Program-made: the position numbers and the translations under genes | Part shown: in pieces, positions 13,101 to 22,196 of the stretch | Layout: each line of letters opens with the position of its first letter | Position numbering within the stretch: the first letter of the stretch is position 1 | Notes under the pieces: model-generated | What the model was told of the DNA's origin: nothing | Seen by the model: only the letters and a program-made list of their open reading frames with translations | The model's database searches: none | DNA from: Hyphochytrium catenoides | Taxonomy: Eukaryota > Sar > Hyphochytriomycetes > Hyphochytriales > Hyphochytriaceae | Assembly: GCA_900088475.1 (NCBI GenBank) | Contig: FLMG01003947.1 | Span: 7,152-71,151 of the forward strand | Direction of reading: 5' to 3' | Length of the DNA: 64,000 bases

Positions 13101-13370
13101 ATGTTCTAGGTGCGGGACTCCAAGGTCCATCAGCTCTTCTGTGAGAAATTCAAAGGAAGGATCCTCGCTCTCCCTGCTGATACGCGGAAGAAGATTAAGA
13201 ATCAAGACAAAGTGTCACCTCCGAGTTCCATAGCCGGCACGGACGCCGTGGCACAAAGCCTTCGGTCCTGTCAGGGCGGATGCAGGAGGAGGGAGGCTAG
13301 CGAAGGGGAGTTCTCCTTGTGTGCTCGGTGTCAGGTGGCGTGCTATTGCTCGCGAGAATGCCAAAAGAAG
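10151..13370 (+). CDS. TTC4/Cns1-like TPR co-chaperone with C-terminal MYND finger (cut by gap)
   Basis: TTC4/Cns1 proteins are Hsp90/Hsp70 co-chaperones. They have three TPR motifs followed by a C-terminal wheel domain. The start exon reads MDSTPPGLEELLAADF. EIGDIPLFQETVNPDDPM is the conserved leader. The TPR block covers HFKQKGNEMV, ILSNRAAVNLALKNYRSVI and KSWYRLCKASHALKR...CEKGLEIDPDNK (about 10500-11545). A charged helix follows, then the wheel domain with MRWPVLFLYDEYGQSDFIEG (12185) and LKQVLQHPKCVVPGIPIFNV (12865). The family would normally end near KVHQLFCEKFKGRILAL (13125). Here the same uninterrupted exon continues into a zinc-binding MYND pattern, CQGGC, then CARC, then CYCSRECQKK, before the N gap at 13371. 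The last Cys/His ligands and the stop codon lie in or beyond the gap. TTC4 identity is firm; the fusion rests on one open frame. Confidence 0.85.
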
Positions 13371-13435
13371 NNNNNNNNNNNNNNNNNNNNNNNNNNNNNN
13401 NNNNNNNNNNNNNNNNNNNNNNNNNNNNNNNNNNN
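13371..13435. other. Assembly gap (65 N)
   Basis: The run of undetermined bases interrupts the MYND-encoding exon. Sequence after the gap (13436-13560) is CT-rich and then carries an unrecognised open frame, so the true end of the TTC4-like gene is unknown. Confidence 0.99.
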
Positions 13436-13675
13436 CTCTCTCCCCCCTTGCCTCTTCAACCTGTCCTATCAGACATCCCCCAGGACTGGTCATGATGGGG
13501 TGCTGTACAGTAAGAAAAACCACCACATACCGGAGATGCTGCAGCTCTAACACATAGATCAGCTTGTTTTAGGCTCTGGTCAAAGTCCGATAGATAAAAA
13601 TGAAGAATGTAACGCCCCAATTGGCTCCATCATCTCAGCCTTTCAAACAGCAGCATCAGAGAGACCGTGGGTGCT

Positions 13676-13848
13676 GCTGCCTTTCTCTCTCTCCTGCTCT
13701 CCCTCTCTCTCTCCCTCTCTTTCTCTCTCTCTCCACTCTTTCTCTTTCTCTCTCTCTCTCCTTCCCCCCCCCTCTCTCTCTCTTGTCTCTCTCTCTCTTG
13801 TCTCTCTCTCTCTTGTCTCTCTCTCTCTTGTCTCTCTCTCTGTATTCT
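13676..13848. repeat. CT-rich low-complexity tract with 15-bp units
   Basis: The tract is almost pure pyrimidine on the + strand. It includes four consecutive copies of a 15-bp unit TTGTCTCTCTCTCTC. It lies between the TTC4-like gene and the p25-alpha gene. The remaining DNA to 14544 is also pyrimidine-rich and shows no recognisable gene. Confidence 0.9.
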
Positions 13849-14544
13849 TTGCTCACTCCCAGTCTCCCCTCAACTCTTTCTTCCCCGCACTTACATCAGT
13901 CTGTTTCCTGCCCTCTCTACTCCTGTCTTCTTGTTCATTGAATCTTATATAAGAGGAAAGACGTCTGGTCTTCATGCGCCTGTCTCTCTTCCGGTTCGTT
14001 CTTATTCTCTGTAGGACATAGAGACACTTTCAAAATGTAGCTCTTTGTCTTCCTTTCTTCCTCCCTCTTCTTAGCTCTGGGAGGATCTCGTTGCTTTCTC
14101 TGGCACATTTCTGCTCCAGGAAGAGGATCTGAAGCTCTCTTCTCTTCCTAGCTTCAACCTGTTACACCTTCTACGTCTTGTCTTCTTTAGAAAAAGGCGA
14201 CAGTCTCCCTGGGAAGGCGTGAACACTATTTCTCTTATTCTTTCGCTTCTCTTCCTTTCAAACTTGTTCTCTAGCTCTGCTCCATCTGTATTGTTCCCCC
14301 TCTCTATTCTCCCTCTCCGTCAATTCTGAAGCTTTTTGCTCTTTAGAAGATTGAACTTCGCTGCCTATCTGTACTGAGATTTGCGGATACACGGGAAACG
14401 GCAACCAGGAAGAGAGATAGAGTGGAAGAGCAAAAAGAGAGAGGGAGGGGGGCAACAGGACAAGGCATCTGGAGGTATCATTTGGGGAAGCGTCTAAGAC
14501 AGTTAGTTGAAGACTAGCCGAGCTGCATAATTGGAGATAAAAAA

Positions 14545-15889
14545 ATGAGCGTCTTCGATCGTCTAACAGACCCGCGGACCTTCACTGGCGTCTATGCGAA
14601 GAGATTCGAAGGCGGAGATCCACGCATCAACCATGACACGCAGGTAGCGACGAGGAAGGGGCTGCAGGCCGCCCTTCTTCATCTTACCCTAAGCCTTCTC
14701 TCTCCGCAAGCGCGCTCTCTGTCTGCTTTCCTGTGTTTCTCCGTAAACTCATTATCTTCATACCTTCTCTGCATGTTCACTCTCTCATCTTGCTTGGATC
14801 TCTTCCTCCTCCGTCCGGTCTCCGTCCCCAATACTCTTCTTTTACCTCCTTCCTTCTTCCTTTCTTCTTCCTTATTTAGTTGTCGCGTGCCACGGGGAAG
14901 ACATTCGTAGGAGACACAAACACGAACACCGATCAAGTCTTCCATAACATCAGCGACATGATGCGGCCCTATCTCAACTATGATCCTAGGTCCAGGAAGT
15001 AAGCGCTCCGCAATCTCCCTACCCAGTCTCTTTGTCACTTTATAATCTCTGGCGTAAAACCTCTTCTGTTCTCCCTCACTCTTCAGTCTCTCCCTCTTTC
15101 TCTGTGTGTCTCTTTTTGTCCCTCTGTCTCTCTCTCTCTCTTTTTCTCTCTGTTTCTCTCTCTCTGTTTCTTTCTCCTCCCCTCTCTTTCTCTCTCTCGC
15201 CACTGCTGCCAGACCTCCTACATTCTAAAAGCAGCTCACATGCCTTAGAGGCTCTGCCCTCCGCCCACTCACGGCATTAGCGTCACCGAGGCTGGCATTT
15301 TACATAATCTGAAACTCTTTCATGTGCGTTGTTCCGCTCTGTCTCTTCTTTGGCTGTGGTCAGGTCCCCACACAGAGAGAAGTCACCGCGTCGCTCCTCC
15401 GCTGCTGACTCTTCGTGCTGTTCAAAGCTGCAGAGTCCGAGTCCATCCTCTATCTTTACCTTCAAGCCCAACAGGGAGGAATCCGTGGCCGATTCAAACA
15501 AGGGTCTTCCTCCATCTCCTAAGAGTAAGAGCCAGCTCATTCTCCGCTGATCTCGCGCTCTCCATATCATGACGATATCCTCTCTCTGTGTCGTCTACGT
15601 TTCCGAGTTTAAAGAAAGTAAAGTTTATCAGCTCTTTTCTTCTGTCTGCCTCCCTTGGGTCCTACTCAGTTTTGGGGATTGGTCCGCTGCTTTGCTATTC
15701 TCTTTGCTCTGTAGCTCGCTCAGAGCTCTCCTACTGGGAGGAGCACTTTCCCCTTTGTCTTTGGAGCTACTCCATGGGTCTTCCAAGGTCGTAGAGCTTC
15801 CCTGTCAGCAAACGCCCCTTCTCTCCTGTTCGTTCCTAGCGTCGCTTTTCTCCTGTCATTCCTTTCAATGCTCATTCTGTCTTTGACTC

Positions 15890-15932
<43 letters not shown>

Positions 15933-17211
15933 ACTTGTCTGTACAAACAGAAGGTCTACCTAAACGCGCAGCATGCTGCAGTCAGGTACTGAGCCACGGA
16001 ACGCCATAAGTCCTGGCCCGACGCAGATCCTTTTAGCCCGTCCGTTGATATGCTATTTCTATTTTAACCATCTCCCATCTCTCTGTTGCTTGCGTTCTGT
16101 CTCTTTCTCTACCTCTGCAGTACGCTCCGAGACACATTCAGAGACGAGGTAAGCTTTATAAGGTCTACCACCAGCTGATTCAGCTGGCTGACCTCCCTCT
16201 TCTGTCTTGCCTTACTAACTGACTGTGTTTCGTTCATGCCCATCGCGGCGTTGCCATGCGTCCCACCTCGCCGGCTGACTCTGAAGACACGACGGAGTAC
16301 AAGCCTCTACCTCCACCTGTGGAGAAGATGCTGAAGCTCGTCTTCAAGCTCTATGCAAACATGGGAAAGACGAAGTCCTCATATTTCAAGGCTGTACTCA
16401 TGGGTAGGACCTCTACTATCTTACATCTTTCCATTCTCTCTTCTTGATGTCTCTCTCTTTCTCTGCCTCCAGAATAAAGTCCGGAGTCCGCACTCCCCTC
16501 CTTAATCGCCACTGTGATGTTATTCTTCTCTTCTCTCTCTCTTTCTCTCTAACGCTTGCTCGTTAACCATCTCTCCTTGCGATTGTGGTCCCTGCTGGCT
16601 CTAACTCCAATGGCTCCTCGTCAGTCACCATACCTAACCACTTACGCGCGTACCTCTGGTCCTAGATCACTTGAACTTTATGAAGCTTTGCCGAGAAGCG
16701 CCAGGCCTTCTTGCCCACTCCCTCACAGTGAATGCGGCTGACTTAGAGTTCGTGCGTGGAAAGAAGGCTCATGAGCGACAGATTGAGCTTCCTCAGCTTT
16801 TGGAGATCCTGAAGGCTATGGCCTGCATTAGATATCCAGAGGTAAGGATAGGTGGTTCCGCTATCGTCTGCCTCCTGAGCGTAACATTGCTCTCTCTCTT
16901 CTCTGTCTTGTCTGTATCTGTCTTTGGACTCTCCTGAGCAACCCTTTGCGCCCTTTCTTCGACTCTAAATCTCGCTCTAGTTCGTCCCTGTCCTTCGGCT
17001 TCCCTTTCTTAGTTGACTAAAGAAGGTCTCTATACAGGAGCGTCCGGAAGAAGCTTACCACCGGGTCTTAATTGAGCATATCTTTCAAGTGCCTCCCCTT
17101 GCTGAGGCCCTCAGCTTACAGACTCCCTCATCGAACTCGTCTTGCAATGGGAAGGACGATAGAGGCGAACGAGCAGCAGCTATTGTAGACGCGGACACAG
17201 AGAGAGAGTGA
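14545..17211 (+). CDS. p25-alpha/TPPP-related protein with rearranged domain order
   Basis: p25-alpha (TPPP) proteins bind and bundle microtubules and are typical of flagellated eukaryotes. Exon 1, from ATG 14545, reads MSVFDRLTDPRTFTGVYAKR, matching the conserved tail motif of TPPP (R/D-L-T-D-x5-TG-x-[HY]-x3-RF). Exon 2 (from about 14880) reads LSRATGKTFVGDTNTNTDQV and then FHNISDMMRPYL. Linker exons are Ser/Arg-rich (15363-15549) and KVYLNAQHAAVR (15951). Next are KMLKLVFKLYANMGKTK (16328), LNFMKLCREAPGLL with VNAADLEFVRGKK (16670-16770) and IELPQLLEILKAMA, which resemble the EF-like p25-alpha core (NF-x-K-[LM]-C...TDVDIVFSKVK). The last exon ends at TGA 17209-17211. In ordinary TPPP the order is core first, RLTD motif last; here the motif comes first. 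Introns carry long CT tracts. Intermediate junctions between 15000 and 16250 are tentative, and two adjacent genes cannot be fully excluded. Confidence 0.65.
15897..15930 (+). repeat. (CT)n microsatellite in an intron
   Basis: About seventeen uninterrupted CT dinucleotides end about 20 bp upstream of the acceptor preceding KVYLNAQHAAVR. They lie on the sense strand, so the array probably doubles as an exaggerated polypyrimidine tract. Confidence 0.9.
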
Positions 17212-17621
17212 GACTCAGCAAGAGCGGCGGGTAAAGCTGAGTGATAGAAAGAAGGGATCGTACATACATTAACTATGCTTGTTTGTATATATAAAGCTTA
17301 GGATGTGCCAATTGGCGGCAAGCCTTATTTATCTCTCTCTGCCTTAGAAGGGCTATCTTTCACCGCTTAGTCTAAACTTTTCGAGGATAACAGGAGTCAA
17401 ACAGGACCAAGAGAGGAAGGACAGACGATGAAGGAGGTGGGAATAACAGGTAGCAGAGAGAGAGAGAGGACAGGGAGAGAGAGGAGACTATTGGCCACGC
17501 ACGAGAAGGCAAAATACTATAACGCTGGCTATTTTCTGCCAATGACGTGAAGGCTATGTACATAACAAAGAGGTGTGAGAGGGTAAGAGCTTCCCCTTGG
17601 GTGGACCGTCGGTCTTCCTCT
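17212..17621. other. Convergent 3' region
   Basis: It separates the p25-alpha gene (+) from the sorting nexin gene (-). A GAGAGAGA cluster lies near 17456-17485. No gene is seen. Confidence 0.4.
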
Positions 17622-20600
17622 TCAAGGTTCCTCTCTGTATCGCCATGGCTGAGGTGTTTGCAAGTCCCGTACTTGCTCTCTGATCCTTGCCTTCCTTTCT
17701 CTCATCTCCTCCTCTCCTGCTCCCAAGACGGTCGAGACAGCAGACCAAGTAATTCTGGTCTCTTTGGCGAGCTTGACCATAGATTTCGCACAGCGGAGTG
17801 TAGATAGATGGAGTTCTTTACTCTGTTCTGCCTTCAGACGAACGATCTCCTTCTCCACAGAACGAGAGGCAGCCTCGACCTCCATTTCAAGCTGTGTGAC
17901 ACGTCGTTGTGCACCAGAAAGAGACAAATCTCCATCCTTCGCATCGTTTAACTCTCCTCTGACAGGAGGAAGGAAGGGATTGCTACTTCGCGACTCAAGA
18001 GAGAGTCCGTTCTCGGTATGCTCATCGAGGAAGTTGAAGCCCGAAGAGTAGGCTGGAGGAGAAGGGGTAAGCTGTGCTCGCGATGCTCCTGTCACCCCTC
18101 GCTCTCTAGTGGTACTTGGTAGCGTGCCATAGCTGCCTGCTCTCCCTTCTCTGCCTTGTTTCTCATCCCTCTCTCGTTTGGCAAGGATTAGTTCCCTCCC
18201 TTTTCTCCTCCACCTCTGCTCAAGCTCTGAGATCCCTCTGAGTTCTAAAAGTTGGGCCCTCAACTGCTGTTGAACCTGTTCTTCTGCTTCTCTTCGTTGT
18301 TCCCTATATTTCAGATGAAAGGCGCCAAAGCCTTTGTGGAGCAGCTCCATGAGGCGGGACATAGACACCTCACCTATAGATAGCGGCAGAAGGGGGAGGG
18401 AGAGGAAGAGGCGATGACAGCGCCATGCGTCAGGGCGACCATGCCAGAGCCAAGGACGAGGCCAGAGCCAAGGACGAGACAGCGAGCTAACAGGAACTCA
18501 AAGATGATAAGCTTCCCAGAGAGATGTGCGTTGGGTTCACTAAGGGAAGGACAAATATCTAAGGTCCAAGCAAGGTAGGATGTAGGACGAAGAGACCCTT
18601 AGCGAGTGAACAGACTACACCTCTGCCAAGGACCGGAAAGCTTAGACACAGCGTGTTGGAATAGATGAAGGCATGGAAAACGTAGAATTAAGTGACAATG
18701 AGGATAAGATGCTGGCTACTGGGGCGTTAACGCAACGTACCTTCTTTCTTCTCCACTCTAGCCAACTCCTCGCAACACCGGCTGATAGCCTCGAGCTCTA
18801 CCTGCACTCCCTCGGCTCTCCTCAAGAAAGACTGCCCAGCACTAACCGCCGACTCTGTGGCCTCCAATTGTGCCATATAGGTTGGAAGTAGGGACGGCGA
18901 GCGCGAGACGGAGTATCTCTCTTTGAGCTCGGCCTCTATGCTGTCCTCCTCGTCTAAATCTAGCTCATTCCCTTGTCCACTTTCGCTTGCTGCGCCTCCT
19001 ATCCAGGACGGCATGCTATGGCTGACTGCAGAGAAGGCAGACCATCCCCACGAGGAGGAATGGGCGGCGAGCTTTCTATCAGACAAACCGGAGCGGCGGC
19101 GGCGACCTGCACTTTCCTTAGTGTTGCTGTTCCTTTTCCCTCCTAACCCTTCTTCATCGTCAGAGTTTTTCCTCTGAGAATTCTGCATCTCACTGCTTTC
19201 CTTGATAATGAGAAAGCCCTCAGTGGACATGGTGAGAAATGTCCAAAGGTCATCGCTATGGCCCAGTACAGGGTGACGAAGAATCGTCCTCAAAAATGCC
19301 TAAGATGAAGGACCATTGCCATGTGCAGCGAATGAGAGAGAAAGAATGGCGTAAGTTGCGGATGCAGCTGCAGACCTCAATGAACAGAGAAGGTGCACAC
19401 ATGGAAGAAGAGCCACAATTCAACCTTCCTCAGTGGACGGCTCTCCCCACGACTTTGTTCAATTACCTATTTCGTTCTCTCTATGGTCGTACCTGTAAGC
19501 CCATCATTCTGTCCAACACGAACTCTTGGTCCATATTAAGAAATTGCTTTTCCGGTAGAGCGGGGATCAGCGCGAGAGGGTAAGAGATTCGGAGTCTATC
19601 TTGAAGCCACAGGAAATCGCTGTATCGCCGAAAGACCTCGGCCTTCCTCTCTGGGAGATACGACGCCAGTACCTCAATACTTGCAGCGGCTTCCGCTACG
19701 GGGCTCGTGGAGACTGGGGTAGGCCCCGAGCAGAGAGGCAGAGGATCAAATAGGAATAGGAGCAAGGAGTCAAGATCCGTAAGGTTTCAGTAAGTGGCGG
19801 GAGAGCAACTCTACCTTTCTCTTGAGCTTGTCCATCCTTGGTATTCTCCTTCTTTCTCGCTTCCATCTTGCAGGTGATGGTATAGCGAGTGTAAGCCAGA
19901 GGCCACGCTCCCAATGTCACTGGAGAAGAGACAAAAATCTTTGCGCCAGTGGGGTCTCTCATCTCCAGATGGCGAGCCAGCTCCTTCTTGGCGGCAACAA
20001 TTTTGTCAGCCAGGTTTTGCGCTTCTTTCTGCAGGCGTGCCGCTTCAGCCTCTTTCACTGCAGCCATCTCCCGGAGTTCCTTGGTCTATAGTTCAACACA
20101 GGACGGATGACTCGATTAGCAGGGATCTGAGGCCTCTATCCACTTCCACTTGAATAGGATACGTCTATCAGTCCAAGAAGATGAGCAGCTGATAGCTCAA
20201 ATTTTTCCAGTTACTACTGACCAAAAACAGACAGCAAGGTCAATGGAGAGGTTCATAGAGACGGCAACCCCTACAAAGCGTGATAGGAAAATCCACGAAG
20301 CACGCCATTTAGCACTTACCTTAAGCTCTTCTTCTTCTTTCTCCTTCTCAAGCGACTCAGCTTTCATCTCCAGTTCCGCTAACCGCTGCTTCACCATCTC
20401 CGCCTCTGCTCTGGCAAGGATGGCCTCAGCCTCTGCTGCTAGAGCCCTATCTTCTCCCAAACTCTTCCTCTCTAGATTCGCTTGAATTCTGTCCAAGTCC
20501 TCGATGTACCGTTTGATCTCAGACTTTAGACGGAGAAGCTCAAAGTTCTTCGGCAACTCTGTCACCCCATTATTCCCGACGGCCGTCCGCTGCCGACAGT

Positions 20601-20984
20601 CTGGGCACTCTATTGCTCTAACTCCCGAGCTTTCTACCGGCGCTCGTTCGAAGAGGTCTGAGAGGCAGCGCTGAAGAGCCACAATGCCAAGATGTTGAAG
20701 AATGAGCAAGAAGTGTGGAAGGGATAGAGGTGACGGGCAACGAATATTATTGGGAGGATTGCTCATGGTTTTGGAAAGCGGTCTCTTCATACCTGGCAGA
20801 GTGTGTGCCCACAGCAAAGAATGCGAGGCGCCATATCTGACTGATTATCATCATAGGCTTCATAGCACACCGAGCACTCAAACACGGAGCTGTTGAGCCG
20901 CTCCCGCATCCTTTCGGCTTCCTGCGCCAGCTCCTCGTCATTCATGTTGCTCGGCTCCGGGTGTGCTGTTAGATCTCCGTCCAT
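17622..20984 (-). CDS. RING finger-PX-BAR sorting nexin-like protein
   Basis: Sorting nexins of the SNX1/2/Vps5 type bind endosomal PI3P through PX, curve membrane through BAR and serve retromer or recycling. The first exon (ATG 20984) reads MDGDLTAHPEPSNMNDEEL and then the first half of a C3HC4 RING (CSVCYEAY, ILCCGHTLCQ). It splices at 20670 to RCLSDLFERA...IECPDCRQR, completing the RING. The same exon runs into a long Glu/Lys/Ala coiled coil. After an intron (about 20088-20320) TKELREMAAVKEAEAARL continues the coil straight into PX (GAKIFVSSPVTLG, YTRYTITCKME). The next exon has the PI3P-site motif VFRRYSDFLWLQDRL and ALIPALPEKQFL. FLRTILRHPVLGHSDDLWTF follows at about 19290. The BAR half comprises QLEATESAVSAGQSFLRRAE and GFGAFHLKYREQRREAEEQ. 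The C-terminus (KAEQSKELHLSTLRCAKSM) resembles Vps5. The RING plus PX-BAR combination is unusual. The exact stop (17622) is less certain. Confidence 0.82.
18443..18478. repeat. 18-bp tandem duplication in an intron
   Basis: GCCAGAGCCAAGGACGAG occurs twice head to tail within a sorting nexin intron. It is probably replication slippage. Confidence 0.7.
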
Positions 20985-22196
20985 ATCGCCCTCCTCCCCT
21001 TATTTCGAGACACGGAGAGGTTCTAAGAGGCAACAGGATATTGGCAGCTGACCTCAGTCAAAGCCAGGAGTCATGAACATAGCAAAATCTCTTTCCGCCT
21101 CGCACCAGCCAACGCAAAGGCTTTGTTCTTAAGGAGTACTAGTGCCGCCAAGGGCAAGCCTCCTGAGAGAAGGCCTTACGAATTTGCGACGATAGCTGTG
21201 TGACAATCGACTTCGTCAAAGAATACGACGAGGCTCTGTGCTCTCTTCAAAAAGTAAAGTTTTGGCACAGCGTTAAGCCAACAACCTTTCCTGAGACTTC
21301 TCTGGCTCAATTGGTCGCCAATCGGTAACTTTTGCGCATGAAGCTCTCTCAAGACCAGGAGGCAATGAGGAGGCAGTATGAAGGGCAGATGCGGCGGGGC
21401 GGCGGCGGCGGTCGGCAGCTTTCGCTGCGAGTTCTTTTCCTCTCCTTCTTCCTCCTCCACTGTGGCCTCTTCGCAAGGACTGTCTGTCTTTCTCTTTATT
21501 CACCGCAGCAGTTTCCCCTCTGTAGTTGTTGTGTGCTAGGGGTCAATCTTTAAAGGACTCTTCTTCTTAGAATTCAAGAAATGAAACAATAGAAACATTC
21601 AGGTTAGAAGGTCCTTGGAATATAGGGCTGACAGTGTTGTTGTGGTGCTTTGACAGAAAGAAATCACTTTCGAAGGTTTCCTTATGAATCTCGGCTCTTT
21701 AAGGGGTCTGGGGTTGAGGTTCCAAGCCAGATGATGATCGCTCACTGAGATCCTTTGCACACCTCCATGCTGGCGTCAATCAGCGATCAACTTTCCGCCA
21801 TCCTCAGCAACAGCGTTGGGAAGGACAGGATGTCTGCAAGAGCTCGGTGAGCCTGGCTACTTCGGGCTACTTCTGGTCAGGCAGCAATAAATCATATACT
21901 CCCTATACAATGAGCTTCAGAGATCGCTTTAGCTCTGAGACTGCACAGGTTTCTGTGGGCCTTGAGAGGCTGGATGGTAGCTGGGACGCTTCTGTGTCTC
22001 CTTACCCTAACCATTATCAAGCCCTTTGGCTTAGGCGGTCGGCCGAGACCTCGATAAGAGCTCGTAGGTCTGTAGGTGTAGGTTGGCGAGTGGATAGAAG
22101 GGTAGGTGTGGCGTTCTTATGCTAATAATGCAGGAAAATATGTCAAGAGTCAAGGCTAGATTGTGCGTGTGCTGCGGAACGGGAGACATGCTGTCC
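20985..22196. other. Spacer with one unexplained exon-like frame
   Basis: This is the 5' flank of the sorting nexin gene (-) and the 3' flank of RMI1 (-). On the + strand, after a possible acceptor near 21189, a frame reads IDFVKEYDEALCSLQK and FWHSVKPTTFPETSLAQLV. It ends at a possible GT donor near 21330, and a later frame reads MKLSQDQEAMRRQYEGQMRR. No family is recognised and no start codon or downstream exons could be fixed. It may be a small gene or a decayed copy. Confidence 0.25.

Noticed and set aside
13656-15203. Long minus-strand frames rich in Arg/Glu and + frames rich in Ser/Leu
   Set aside because: They are translations of CT/GA simple repeats and lack start context, homology or splice consistency with the p25-alpha gene on the other strand.
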